Below are positions 42,301-51,949 of a DNA stretch of 64,000 nucleotides, piece after piece. The stretch covers positions 1 through 64,000 of the forward strand of contig JACATO010000992.1 in the NCBI GenBank assembly GCA_018389105.1, read 5' to 3'. Position 1 is the first letter of the stretch. Every line of letters starts with the position of its first letter. The notes under the pieces are model-generated. The model had not been told where the DNA came from and ran no database searches. It saw only the letters and a list, made by a program, of their open reading frames with translations. A program made the translations under genes and the position numbers. This stretch comes from Nautilus pompilius. Lineage: Eukaryota > Mollusca > Cephalopoda > Nautilida > Nautilidae.

Positions 42301-45300
42301 CTGGACTTTATAAAGACATTTATTATTACATTAATCCAGCCCCTTTGTTTGTTGCTTTGTTTTTTCTTACCTTTTTGCCTTGGAAAGGTTAAGAGCCATG
42401 GTTGTAATGCAGACAAAAACACTATAATAATTCATGGTTTATTCTATTAATATAACCAGACTCTCATTATAATTTTCTAAATAAATTTATTTCTTGTTTT
42501 TTTCATCTGTGCATATTATTAGGAAGCCTAGATGGTTTAATATTTCAAAAGTCATTATAATTTGATCATAAAAGAATAATTTGTATGCAAGCTTTGATGG
42601 TTCTTTTTGTCAAAACATTGATAAAACCATCTTAATACCAGCATTGGCAAAGCCTACAAATATATTTAGATCATTTCTGTGCCACCTTAATACATGAATC
42701 AATCTTTGTAATGACCTATAGTGGATCAGACAATCTGACAGGCTTGCTTTGATTGAAATAGCCTAAGAGAAATATTTATACCTCTGCAGTAAACATCCGG
42801 AAAATAGATAGAGTCACTATCAAGTATTGGTATCAGCTCATCTTACCAGCTTGCCAATCTTAATGAACGATGACAGATTGTATGACAAGATCAGAAAACA
42901 CAGGTTAGTATTCCTTTCAAGTGCCTGATAGATTTAATAATACAGTGCAGCGTTCTTGTTTACCTCTAGGCATAATTTACTAAATATTATTCAATTTGTT
43001 AATTAGCTCCCAAGACAAAGATTTTAAGATACAACAAACATAGTGCAAAGAAAGTATAGTATTAGAAACAAAAGGTTTCTACAGAAACTTAAAAGTTATC
43101 CTTATAAAGCCAAGCTCACGCCAAGATTTGACTTATTTTAAGTTTCCTCAGTTCCCATGGTCTTGTGAATATGTTTTAATTATGTACAATTTTGATATAT
43201 GCTATTACTGTATTTATCACTTTCCACGATGAACCTTAACCTTTAATTCACTTATTAAAACAATAACATTAAATAGATTATAAAAAAATGAAACTTTAAA
43301 AATTAGAATTACCAAATGTAGTAGCTATGTGGATCCTTATGTAAGCAGAAAGACAGGTCTAAAGGGTTTCTTTCCCCTCTAATCACTACTAACCTGAACA
43401 GGTGACACCAATGCATTATACAACTCCCTATTTTCAGTTCTAAATATATATACAATTTTTTGGCATTCTTTTTTTTTATTAGTGACATCTTTAATTTGTA
43501 TTTTAGGAATTTTTCACATAAAAATATATTTCTAAAATATGTTACAGTTACATTATCCATAACTGACAACAATGACAGCATAATTAGTTGTTTTTATTCA
43601 TTTCCCATCAAACTCGTGTGCACCAGAGACAATAAATTCTCTCCTCTTGTGTTGCTAAGTAGCAAGGTTGGATGGAGCCTGCTTTTAATAATAAATGTTC
43701 CTTTTACCACTGGGAAGAACTCAGTATCCCCATCTACCACCAGCCTGAAACCTACACAAGCTAACTCCTATTAGGGGTTGGTTCTAAAAATGGCCTAACC
43801 ATAATAAATTAGATCCACCTATCATGGTGAGTCAGCTGTTTCTAATCAGCCAGAGGTCACACCTTCCCACCACCAGCTAGGGTCAGTTGGTAAACAAGTA
43901 CCCAACTCAGGACAGTCATCAAGTTTGCTATTTCTCCTTACTTACTACAGACAATATGGAGCCCTTATAAAAATAGAATCCTATTTCGAGTGGAGAATTA
44001 TGCTCTTCTTTTTGGTTTTGTAGGTTAGCTAGGAAGGTTATTACACTGAAAAGAATGTTGATGAATTGAAATGGATTTTATGGATGAATTGTGCGGCACA
44101 AATTAATTTTTCTTTTCTATAATATTAAGACGTACATTAAAGCATAGCTTTATACATTGCTTAAATGGCTTAAAGCTGTAATTTATAAAAAACAGTGGAA
44201 CAAAGACAGCATTTCGTGCAGCACACTTGAATCATCAGAGTGCAATTTGATTACATCCATTAGATTCTCAGATAGTTTTGGTCAAATAAACCTCTTGCAG
44301 CAGCCATAGATTTAATTCCACCATTGAGATCTTTCTCAATGAGATACAGTTTTGCAGTTTTGTGATGCCAAACATCTTATCATTATAAGGAATCGCAACA
44401 TTGTAATGAATAATCACACTACTCTATCTGTCACTGGCATAACCTTGAATATACCTGCTGCAGTTTGTTTGCATACAACATATTCAGAAAATGCTATTGG
44501 TAATGTAATAAAATGGAAGCCTCATCTCTAGTTATTATTTGTCCACATTATCATCATTTCTAGCAGTATCCATAGCCAGCTGTTTTAGTTATTCTCTTCA
44601 GGCTCTGATACATCAGAAAACAGAACAAGTATATAAAAGCAAAAGTTGCACATTACAGTATTACTTCATATGTCAACATTAAAGATGTCATTAAATTTTC
44701 TTTGTAATACCACTTTATTTAGCATCCAGAGGAACACACCTTCTCAGCTTTGGCCTTATGCAAAGGATGCAGAAGTTTCAATAACCAAAAATCTGTTTGA
44801 AAGCTATCAGCTCAGGTTTTTTTTTTTCCATCTATTGAACTATGCATATAAAAGTCAGGATTTTATTATCAAGCATTTTTATAAGAATTGTTCCCTTTTC
44901 ATAAATATTTCATCTTGCTCCTTTTGATTATATTTCTGACAAGAAGATAGCATCTAGAGAAAAAAAGGTCTCTCTAATACTGAGAAATAGACACATCTAA
45001 AAACAATGAGTTTTTGCTATTTAAACCATAAAATTATAATACCTTGCTATATTAATTTGACAACCCTAATAAATTAATGTATCTGATCAAAATTTACATA
45101 TTTCAGGTATGATTATGTATTCAGGGTGAATCATAAGTTCTGTCCAAAACATGTTTATTTCTAACAGAAGCAAAAACCTGAATGGGTGAATTATACATCG
45201 ATCAAAAGCTCAAATCCTCTAGTCTACAATAGCATTAAAATCATTTGATCCAATTGCCTCTGGATATGATGTAAACCTTGAGAAAACAAAACTTGTATGG

Positions 45301-48300
45301 ATAGAGTTTGAGTTATTTTCTGACTGCTTTCCAGATAGCTAATTCACTGATCTTAATCCCCTTGACTGTATTTCTCATGGATCACAGTCATCTTTGACAA
45401 ATCTGATGGCTATGAATTGTTAAAATCTCTATGTTGAGATAGTAATTGTTCAGCCTGATCTTGATGTGTCTTTGATGAATCAATGGATGGTATAGGTGAT
45501 GGATTTTCTCCCATTCCCTGGACTGAAACAGTGCCATGACAACAGAATGCTTCTTTTACCATCTTGCACAATTTGAACACAAGACACAACATGCATATTT
45601 GGAGAACAGTTTTGGCCAGGCATCAGCCTCAAAATTATCTCTCAAACTTTTGGACAGAATGTATAATGTGACCTGTATATTAGGCGTCTGTCTAGCTGGG
45701 CAGATAACCAGCGTGCAATATCAACATAATGAGAACAGGTAAATCCCATGATGTTTCTTCATGTACCCAAAGTTGTGTTATAGCCAAAATCAATGGCATA
45801 CTGCCAATATTTCTATACTCACTATTATTGCCAAGTTTACCATGACAAATCTCACAGCTGCAAGGCCTTCAAGGGAGCGTCAGAAAAAATATGGAGGGGA
45901 ACAAAAAAATATGGAGGGGAAGAATGCCAACTAATTAAATATTTAAAAAATATCAAATGCATATTTTTTAAAATTTGACTGAAAACACAATTTGATCAAT
46001 TATTTTACATTTTTTACCAAATAAAAATCAAACTCACCCTGGAAAAAAAAAGCAACTTTCTAACATGTTTATAGATTCCATTCATTTGTCTGAAAAGAGC
46101 AGTTGAAACGCTTTCCTTCATTTGATGTTCCTCCAAACAGAAAGCTTGATTGAAGTCTAATTCAACAGTTTAAGTGGTGCTGCATGAGCAAACTCAGCAA
46201 ACTAGAGCAGATTTATAAACTAATCTTTATGATACTTATGTACGAATTTTTTCAATAAAACATGCATATTTTGGTACTTTTGTTGCATGACAAAACATTT
46301 AAAGTGCCACTCACTCGTGACTGCATCCTCATCAATGTAAGTAGGCACCCAGGTCTTTTGACATCCACAGGTTTTACACAAGACGATGTAATCATTTTGA
46401 TGCTCAGATAACTTATCTTTTACTACAAATGAACTACCATGCAAACCCAGAATGGGAAATTATGGAAGTTTCTTTAACCAGGAACTTTTGTTTGATCTCA
46501 GATATTATGTCTTTGATAAAGGAGTCTCTACACATATTCTGCAAATGTGTAAGTTTGTTTTCATTCACAGAAATACTATGACCTTTAAATTCCAGTTTAT
46601 AGACTGAATAGGGTAATAACTCCAACATGTAATACCCATCATTGTCCAGTAAGTATTTTAAATGACTTATGATTGACTTGACAAGTGACTGGGTCATGCT
46701 TCCATAAGTGAAGAGTATTTTAGGTTTGCAATCCTTTCGTTGCCAAGCCAATACTCAATCCTCATAGCAGGTATCACACCCTAGCGCTTTCCATCTGTTT
46801 CCTGAAATCTGTTTGTTTACTAGCATCATACAAAACATTTATACAATCAGAAGACATCTGGTGATGTGAGGGTTAATATTAAAATTTGAAGAGCCAGCTG
46901 CAAAAACTGGAAAACCCAATCCTTTCAAGCAAATATGCATTTTATCTTATAATTTCCATCATAAGTGAGCCAGTTCATGGCTCAACCAGCAATACTTGAG
47001 AATGTCTAACAGACCCCTCTACTTTCTGCTCATTGTCAGGATTCATCTCAAAATTACAGTAATCATTAATATTATTAATTTTTTAATCTCCATCTTCCTT
47101 CTTCCTCATGCTGTGTACATAGAAAAGTGGTCCAAAACAGCAAATAATTTGCCACACATGTTAGAACACTATAACACATCCCTGTCCCCAGGGTTTTCTG
47201 CAAACAAATGGCAGTAGGATGAAGAGGAGAGTGATAGTTGAGAGGTTTTGCTAAATCTACATAACAAATCAAAGTACTTAAAAGATGTCAATGATAAATT
47301 AAATTTGAAATAATGGAAGTGAATGCAAAACTAAATTCAGACATAAACTAGACCAGAAACCTTAATGTAATCATTCTAGTCCACAGCTTTTCTTCATTGC
47401 ATCATTTGTGTAAAAAAGGGTCAATGGTTACCTAATTCAATACTGGAACTTAACTGTCAAACCTTGTATATAAAAAAAAAAATAACAGAACAAAACAATA
47501 TTAAGATTTCAATTAAAGACAAATGTTTATTTATAAAATTTAGAAAGTTTACAATATTCTTTTGTTTTTTTTACTACCTCTTAAAATTAATAAATATAAA
47601 CAGTACAAGAGGGGAAAAAAGATCTTTCCAGTAACATCCATCGATAAAAATATATTCAGTGTTAGAAATTTCATGTTATAGTTGAAAATCTTAAGTAATT
47701 CAATAAATGTTAAAGAATACATTCACTTCTACTAACAGAAACTATCAGACAAATGAGTACACAGCCGTACAGAGACGTACTGACATAATCAACAATATTC
47801 TAAAACAAAAATGCAGACATGTAAACGTACATCACAGAAGTTAGTCCTGACAAATGTGCATAAAAATCTAAACTTAAATGAGAGCTGGATGACGTCTCAA
47901 AATTAAATGAAACAGTCATAACTACAACAAGGCCAGCAACAAAAAAGCAATTTTAATAAACATTTTTCAGAGCTGCTAGACTATGGCATCGTGTGTGGCT
48001 GGAAAAGATAATATCATTCCAACTGTTGCTATGGGTTTTTTGCCCTTCATAACTATGTCCTTGTAAGCAAGCCATTTAAAAGATAATCTGTAATAATAAT
48101 AATATTAAGCTCATCGTGGACGGGCATGAAGACGTTGATTGATTAGCTATAACAGATGGTAAAGACAGCCAATGATCCTAGCATCAAAGTGTACCAAGCA
48201 ATGTTTTCTCTGTTTTCATGGACAAGCTAAGGAAGGTAGACATGACTTTGAATTAAAAAAAAAAATGAAATACAAACAGAAAACCTCTTTACTGTACTTT

Positions 48301-49568
48301 GCTAGAATCTTGACAAGTTGTAAAGCATGGAAACAAGGAGACAATGTTTGACTCCATACTTGACAAAACAATCAGTTACCAGTAAAACAAATTAATACAA
48401 ATTTAACAGCATAAGAGCAAATCAAACAAAAAAGCTAAACATAATATTCACTTGATTTTATGGCACAAGATTTCTACTATTTCCATGTAGAACAGCCTGT
48501 ACATAAATTCAAACAGTTCACTTATCTACCTGCTGGTACCTATTGCACAATGATAAAAATCAAAAGGTATTCACTGTGTTTAACCATACCATTCTATACT
48601 CAAAGATCAATAAAGGAGATTGTACATAGCAGCAATAATTACAATGAAGCATCATACTATCAACATAAAAATTGAGATCTACTTCCACTGGAACAACCTG
48701 CTATTACTGTGCCTTCATCCAGTATTGTTATCTTATTGTCTATGTATATATTTTGTTGATTAGTTTCACAAAATGATAATTATGCCAAGTATATACAAAG
48801 AAATACTAGCGGATTATGGCTATATTTATTACTCTATCAATAAGAGATACTATAGCCACTTTTAAGTTATATTTAACCCTCTGTATATCACCTTAAGTGC
48901 ATTTGCACCCCACTACCCTTAAAATCTGTATTTCTTAAAATAGTTTGAGCCATAGGAGCAGTGACACATAGTACATTCCTCATCAATATAACTCTTTGTA
49001 ATGAAAAACCAACATCACTCCAACTCAACGTGTTTTGCATTACAAGTGTGATGACAAAGTATACAGCCAGTTTAACACAAACACTAGTGCTTCTAGGATG
49101 GAGTGCAGGTGGTGTGAGTAAGGTAAAAAGATGGTGTATTAGAAGGGTTAAAGAACGAGTTACCTAGCACACCGCAGCTCCAGCCGGCTGGGAACGCCAA
49201 AAATCTCTGGCAACTTTGGAACGTCTGCAACAGCTCATCGCAACAACATTTGATAATTTAAAATGAGACTATTGGGGGGGGGTTATATTTGAGCACACTA
49301 AGAAAGACAAAACACAAACTTTTGGAAACCACTATTGCTGGAAATGAGGACAAAAGCAAAGACGGGAAGAGCTGTGTGAACTCACCTCTCTGTCGGTACG
49401 ATAGTGGTCAATAGCCCACACCGAAGCAACGTGCGTCTTCACCAGCTGTTTCAGAGTGTACTTGGACCTGCATGACCAGGCACAAACCAGGCATGTTTTG
49501 CCCACACCAGAGTCCCCCACCACCACGCACTTTACAAACTCCGCCTGGCTGTGATGCTGGTTGACCAT
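21143..49568 (-). CDS. RHOBTB: RhoBTB: atypical Rho GTPase with two BTB domains, complete (720 aa, 8 coding exons)
   Basis: Joined exons (transcript order): 49568-49386, 42058-41955, 37846-37655, 37379-36400, 25375-25257, 24395-24156, 22316-22168, 21338-21143. All junctions are GT-AG and phases match, giving 2163 coding bases. The protein has a GTPase domain (about 10-210) with P-loop GDSGVGKT at 18-25 and switch [19 protein letters not shown] at 80-96. A proline-rich linker follows, then BTB1 (about 263-450) split by an acidic insert (about 310-331), BTB2 (about 487-600) and a C-terminal region with RWPPAWNLKE. There is no CAAX box. Human RHOBTB1/2 are about 700-730 residues with the same order. 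RhoBTB proteins act as adaptors for Cullin-3 ubiquitin ligases. The start ATG is preceded by an in-frame TGA, which fixes it. Confidence 0.95.
21339..22167 (-). other. RhoBTB intron 7
   Basis: A short intron (829 bp) from a GTAAAG donor (complement of 22,167) to the acceptor at 21,339-21,340. It is AT-rich with no gene or recognisable repeat. Confidence 0.8.
22168..22316 (-). CDS. RHOBTB: RhoBTB coding exon 7
   Basis: A CTCTCCTTTCAG acceptor is followed by [38 protein letters not shown] and [11 protein letters not shown], with a tryptophan split across the next intron. This aligns with vertebrate RhoBTB YQLADWCLHHICTNYNNV and ENQEYFEKHRWPPVW. It forms the BACK-like helical region after BTB2. 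The exon has 149 bases, entry phase 0 and exit phase 2. Confidence 0.93.
22317..24155 (-). other. RhoBTB intron 6, contains a SINE
   Basis: The intron holds one tRNA-derived SINE on the plus strand (about 22,889-23,230). The remainder is anonymous AT-rich DNA. Confidence 0.8.
22889..23230 (+). mobile_element. tRNA-derived SINE
   Basis: The head TGGCTCAGTGGTGAGCGTG (from 22,901) is an A-box-like polymerase III promoter. GGGTTCAATCCC (about 22,943-22,954) is a nearly perfect B box. A conserved non-tRNA body follows with TTGTGACCCTTGAGCGAGG, then a GC-rich tail to about 23,180. The element is more GC-rich than its intron, as expected of an insertion. The exact end is uncertain. Confidence 0.85.
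24156..24395 (-). CDS. RHOBTB: RhoBTB coding exon 6 (BTB2, second half)
   Basis: Exactly 80 codons in phase 0: [20 protein letters not shown], then [40 protein letters not shown] and so on, ending LLLLEPAQ. This matches vertebrate KSCMRAVLEYLYTG and LANRLCLPHLVALTEQY. EYLYTG is the classic BTB signature, shared with BTB1. The acceptor is TTCCTCAG and the donor GTAACT. Confidence 0.95.
24396..25256 (-). other. RhoBTB intron 5, contains a LINE fragment
   Basis: 861 bp between the acceptor at 24,396-24,397 and a GTAAGT donor. It contains a non-LTR retrotransposon fragment (24,768-25,040, minus strand). Confidence 0.8.
24768..25040 (-). pseudogene. Non-LTR retrotransposon 3' coding fragment
   Basis: The 90-codon frame contains [13 protein letters not shown] followed by [21 protein letters not shown] followed by T-EHxLxxC is the hallmark after the RNase H domain of many animal LINEs (Jockey/I/RTE-like polyproteins). 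The cysteine-rich middle is missing, so it has an internal deletion. No reverse transcriptase block was seen beside it. A 5'-truncated copy is typical of LINEs. Confidence 0.55.
25257..25375 (-). CDS. RHOBTB: RhoBTB coding exon 5 (BTB2, first half)
   Basis: It completes a GAT codon from exon 4 and reads [20 protein letters not shown], then [19 protein letters not shown]. The vertebrate equivalent is DVTFILDDGTISAHKPLL and CDWMAAMFGGPFVESS. This is the substrate- and dimer-forming N-terminal part of BTB2. Entry phase is 1, exit phase 0. Confidence 0.95.
26150..27900 (+). mobile_element. Tc1-like relic, family 1, long copy
   Basis: Plus-strand transposase remnants include [20 protein letters not shown] near 27,190-27,250, containing the first catalytic aspartates region (DES). 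[15 protein letters not shown] follows near 27,310-27,355, then [19 protein letters not shown] near 27,470-27,530 and [14 protein letters not shown] near 27,560-27,605, where the second Asp and Glu lie. These are diagnostic Tc1 blocks. Stops and frameshifts (for example after CISA and after TEAM) show it is dead. It is interrupted by a GC-rich insertion at about 26.43-26.81 kb. Ends are approximate. Confidence 0.85.
26422..26809. mobile_element. GC-rich MITE-like insertion inside the Tc1 copy
   Basis: This block is much more GC-rich than its surroundings and absent from the related copy at 8 kb. Its ends are inverted: AAAGTTCTT with AGAGTGGAGG-like sequence on the left (26,460-26,505), and CCTCCACTCTTTTCGG with AGAACTTT on the right (26,781-26,808). 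AAAGTTCTT also occurs at 26,422-26,430, separated by a GTGCGTGC tract, so the true left end may be either copy. There is no coding capacity. Confidence 0.6.
28338..29976 (+). mobile_element. Tc1-like element, family 2, copy A (about 1.64 kb)
   Basis: Plus-strand transposase traces include [19 protein letters not shown] (near 29,232-29,290). Upstream is a helix-turn-helix-like segment (near 28,850-28,925, [15 protein letters not shown]). It aligns over most of its length to the inverted copy at 58.8-60.6 kb. Terminal sequences CAGTCAATTATTTCCCACTG (left) and CTGAATGGGCCAAATTTACTG with GGCC (right) are imperfect inverted repeats. A TATATA tract sits at 29,036-29,056. Many stops make it inactive. 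Confidence 0.78.
30330..30462 (-). mobile_element. Possible tRNA-derived SINE head
   Basis: On the minus strand the sequence reads GGTGGCATCTGGTGGTCAAC and later GAGGACTTGAGCTCAAGC. This resembles a degraded A box and B box at tRNA spacing. No identical copy elsewhere in the window supports it, so it is tentative. Confidence 0.4.
30653..30895 (-). pseudogene. Fragment of protein-primed DNA polymerase B (Polinton/Maverick-like)
   Basis: The frame reads [20 protein letters not shown] and then [19 protein letters not shown], followed by [20 protein letters not shown]. This matches the block Y-DLYLKTDVLLLADVFENFR followed by YTAPGLSWDAALKKTGVKLEL, common in protein-primed family B polymerases of Polinton-type and related mobile elements. 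Only about 80 codons remain. No capsid, integrase or protease frame was recognised nearby. It is an isolated fossil with no function inferred. Confidence 0.6.
32200..34080 (-). mobile_element. hAT transposon relic (ZMYM1/TTF-type)
   Basis: Reading leftward, a TTF-zinc-finger-like start [20 protein letters not shown] (near 33,790-33,730) resembles the WLxYSxxKDAxFCxxC block of this family. The catalytic-domain core follows: [20 protein letters not shown] and [15 protein letters not shown] (33,050-32,907). A C-terminal region lies at 32,556-32,308, [21 protein letters not shown] on the minus strand. These are the order and motifs of hAT proteins related to ZMYM1. Multiple breaks show it is dead. 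Terminal repeats and target duplication were not found. Confidence 0.7.
36400..37379 (-). CDS. RHOBTB: RhoBTB coding exon 4 (end of GTPase domain, linker, BTB1)
   Basis: The longest exon, 980 bases. It starts by completing Arg160, then [20 protein letters not shown] and [19 protein letters not shown] (G5-like ETSV at 186-189), and [19 protein letters not shown]. The linker is [16 protein letters not shown]1 starts at [20 protein letters not shown]. Its middle is an acidic/serine-rich insert (about 310-331, alternating A, D, G and S), then [19 protein letters not shown] and LAVD into exon 5. Vertebrate RhoBTB also has a long low-complexity insertion splitting BTB1 (His-rich in RHOBTB2), so the insert is expected but its composition differs. 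Confidence 0.95.
37380..37654 (-). other. RhoBTB intron 3 (275 bp)
   Basis: Short AT-rich intron, GTAATT donor and TTTTAG acceptor. No other feature. Confidence 0.85.
37655..37846 (-). CDS. RHOBTB: RhoBTB coding exon 3 (GTPase G4 region)
   Basis: It reads [20 protein letters not shown] and [20 protein letters not shown], then [20 protein letters not shown]. The guanine-binding G4 motif, NKxD or TKxD in typical Rho proteins, is THSD here (137-140). Vertebrate RHOBTB2 has CQLD. The aspartate that reads the guanine base is therefore kept and the second position is histidine. Entry and exit complete split arginine codons. Confidence 0.95.
37847..41954 (-). other. RhoBTB intron 2 (4.1 kb)
   Basis: Anonymous AT-rich intron with poly-T tracts. 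One probable SINE on the minus strand at 40,350-40,468. No coding remnants were recognised. Confidence 0.75.
40350..40468 (-). mobile_element. tRNA-derived SINE (minus strand)
   Basis: The minus strand reads TTGGTTTAGTACTTAGACTG, TTGGACTGCTATGGCAGAGG and then AAAGGTCCAGGATCTTCC. The spacing of the TTAGTxxTTAGA (A-box) and GGTCCAGGATC (B-box) blocks is that of a tRNA-headed SINE. It differs from the SINE at 22.9 kb, so a second family is likely. Confidence 0.55.
41955..42058 (-). CDS. RHOBTB: RhoBTB coding exon 2 (switch II)
   Basis: It encodes [20 protein letters not shown] and then [15 protein letters not shown]. The vertebrate segment [22 protein letters not shown] is almost identical. The catalytic glutamine of ordinary GTPases (DxxGQ) is tyrosine 85 here (DTFGY) and aspartate in vertebrates. 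Loss of normal hydrolysis is a family trait. Confidence 0.96.
45122..45675 (+). mobile_element. Short mariner-like element with inverted ends
   Basis: The left end CAGGGTGAATCATAAGTTCT with GTCCAAAA matches the right end read on the other strand, CAGGTCACATTATACATTCT with GTCCAAAA (about 21 of 28 positions). TA dinucleotides or TAT lie at the borders. Between them the plus strand has a degraded [11 protein letters not shown] (near 45,350-45,385), the NSPDLNPLDY block of mariner transposases. At 554 bp it has lost most of the transposase. Confidence 0.72.
46220..46751 (-). pseudogene. Unidentified minus-strand coding remnant in two frames
   Basis: Two open frames overlap by 11 bases at 46,434-46,444, in different frames. 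The first has [20 protein letters not shown] and [19 protein letters not shown]. The second has [20 protein letters not shown] and then VTSEWHFKC. The CxxC followed by WHFKC spacing is faintly like a CW-type zinc finger, but I do not recognise the family. Protein-like composition and a one-step frame change suggest a decayed coding sequence, probably from a mobile element or retrocopy. Confidence 0.4.
49386..49568 (-). CDS. RHOBTB: RhoBTB coding exon 1 (start and P-loop)
   Basis: The ATG at 49,568-49,566 starts [40 protein letters not shown], then [16 protein letters not shown], ending at a GTGAGT donor. The vertebrate segment is IKCVVVGDNAVGKTRLICA and THVPTVWAIDQYR. The magnesium-coordinating switch I threonine (VPTVW) is serine 49 here (VASVW). 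The exon continues upstream as 40 bases of 5' UTR to an acceptor at 49,609-49,610, with an in-frame TGA before the ATG. Confidence 0.95.
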
Positions 49569-49994
49569 AACTGATAGATTTACTTCTCACACAGTCTTCA
49601 TCTTAAAGCTGAAAAACAGAATGATTAAACAATTACTCAACTTACTGCATGTTATTTTACTTTCTGTAGAACCACATCTAGATCAGGCAGGATGCAGGTG
49701 GAGACTTGTTAATCCAACCTGCGAGCAATATGCACACTAGAGAAGAAAATTGTTCATTTGAATTTCAAGTCATTTTATTTTTTTTTCCTTCGTGTTAAAA
49801 AAAAGAGAAAAGAATGCTTTGCTTTAAAAAATTTCAAGCAACTTCTCTAACTTTGAATTTTCTCAATCATACTCTCTAAAGAATAATTCACCTGATGTTT
49901 GGTAGCCCCCCTCCGCCATCAAGTGATTCAAACAAGCCAGTCTGTCATCTTCAGCATTTAAAACTAACTGGTACCAACCAATAAAGTGCAGTGG

Positions 49995-50287
49995 TTTGTA
50001 CCCAAGGCCGGATTAACAGATAAGCTAAGCAGGCTACAGCTCAGGGCCTCTGAAAGTTATTAATATCACTTAAAATAATTTTTTTTACAGTAAACTTTTT
50101 TTTTTTGATAATAAAACTATATACTTTTTTGTTTCATTTTATCTGTAAGTAAGTTGTAATATATTTTAGTATTTTGTACATTGTTTTCATATTAAAATAT
50201 ATAAAACAGTCTTTTATGATATGGGGTCTCTCACACCTGGCATAGGTTAGGGCCTCATGTTTCCTTAATCTGGGTCCTGTTTGTACC
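49995..50287. mobile_element. hAT MITE, 277 bp, with 8-bp TSD
   Basis: TTTGTACC at 49,995-50,002 and again at 50,280-50,287 is the target duplication. The element between them (50,003-50,279) begins CAAGGCCGGATTAA and ends, read on the opposite strand, CAGGACCCAGATTAA. It is AT-rich inside with no coding capacity. The CxGGxCCGGATTAA end with 8-bp duplication is characteristic of hAT non-autonomous elements in animals. Confidence 0.88.
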
Positions 50288-50799
50288 CAGTCAAAAGATA
50301 GTACCTGAAGCTTTATTCCAATATGTTTTCCATGCAGAGCAGCTTTAAGCATACACTGGCCATTCAACATTATTACCCAACCATATGGAGACAGTTGTCC
50401 GCTTTTTTCAATACGATTAACTAATGTATCAGAATATGCAAACCATAAACTGTGATGCTGTTACTGGTTGAAGCTTTTTTGCATTATCAAGGACCAAGCA
50501 AGTTATTTTTATGAATGTTAAATTTAGTACCATACCAAAAAAGATATAGCCATGTTCTTTCAATATTTTTTCTTAAAACTAATTTGAATAATTGTTAGCT
50601 CATACTGTGCTTTTGTACAAAAGTTAATAGACCTCACTATTGTTGGATGGTGTTGCATTGTTTGGCACGTGTAAATGGCAACCAAATACAAAATTCTATA
50701 TGAAACAAGACTAGCATCCATTACATCCTTAAAACTGGTTACTTCCAACAGAAAATTATGGAACAGGCTGGAGTTAACTGCCTTGAGTTCAGGGGCAGA

Positions 50800-51620
50800 G
50801 AAAGAAAGATAAGATCCAAAGAATGGAAAAAATATGCTGTTTGTTCAAAAGTCTAAAGAAAACCATTTCTTGACAGTTAGCCAGCATTTCAACCTCCACC
50901 ATCAAAAGATGGTTAGAAGAGGCCACACTGATTGCCCTAATAGCCACTAGGAAAACCCATTGCTTCTATATGATAACAGTTTGCTAGATGAAAAGCCAGA
51001 GAAAAGTATAAAGTGAGCTGTGTTCACACAGTGGTGGAAATATGAAAGTATGGGACTCTTCTGTTGGTCAGCTGGTGGCTTGATAAAATCTGATGGATTC
51101 TCATGAAGAAGGGATAAGATAACCTGCAGAGACATCTAATCCCTTTAGAGCACATGGTGATGGGCTTATACTCAAACAAGACAATAATCTAAAGCACACT
51201 GAAAAGATCAATATACGACACCTTCAAAGAAAACACTTGGAATGACTTTCTGAAACCATGTTTTGCTTCTCCTCAATCTCCAGACTGAACCCCATTAAAC
51301 TTGGCAAGAACTAATTTACAGAATTGAAGGAAAAAAGTCGATAGATGTCAGCCAGCTACCAAACTGCTTGCAGGAAATAAAGGTTTCTTAAAAGGTAAAA
51401 TTTTGAAGTTACTAAGCAAGATGCCTAGAAATGTACAGCAGCCACACACACACAGGGAAAGCGGCTATTGTGATGAATAAATAACAAAAACTAATCACTT
51501 ATGTTTTAATACATGGATTCATCTGATTTTTTTAAATGTCTTTTTGCTGTAATGTATTTTCATTAACAATAAAGTGTTGAAAATACAGCTATCAGTGCTT
51601 TTCTATAGTTGGCTCATAAT
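50800..51620 (+). mobile_element. Tc1-like relic, family 3
   Basis: Plus-strand traces appear in broken frames. They are GSFCWSAGGLIKSDGF (51,050-51,105), GDGLILKQDNNLKHTEKINI (near 51,155-51,215) and FSSISRLNPIKLGKN (near 51,265-51,310). They correspond to the MVWGCFS, QDNDPKHT and PPQSPDLNPIEHLW blocks of Tc1 transposases. No close relation to families 1 or 2 at the DNA level was noticed. Ends were not defined. Confidence 0.7.
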
Positions 51621-51949
51621 TTTGAATATCATTATACACTGGTTTTAAAAAAATCTCTCAGTTCAAAAAACATTTCTGACTGACTTCTTGACCTGATTGG
51701 CCTGCAGTAATTTTTAAAATCAATATTAACAACAAACCTAGAGCATCTATTTCACTTGTTGTTTTGCCTATTAATATTATGCATCAATTACCAACAAAGA
51801 AAACAACTGGTTTAAAATCTTCAACCTAAAATATCAATTTACATTCTACGAAAACAACAAAAACCTGTTGTTGAACAGCAAGCAAACAAAAACTGTCTCT
51901 GCTCCTCTCTCAGAGAAATTTCCCATAGTGTTCCGCCATTTAGTGGCGG

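Larger units (their letters stand above)
42059..49385 (-). other. RhoBTB intron 1 between coding exons (7.3 kb)
   Basis: Contains a short mariner-like element (45,122-45,675) and an unidentified pair of minus-strand open frames (46,220-46,751). The rest is AT-rich with no recognised gene. Confidence 0.8.

Noticed and set aside
43750..43970. Possible SINE-like block (GTGAGTCAGCTG and flanks)
   Set aside because: No clear A/B box pair and no second copy seen in the window.
49408..49590. Alternative open frame over RhoBTB exon 1
   Set aside because: It is in a different frame and lacks the P-loop; the other frame matches RhoBTB and joins exon 2.
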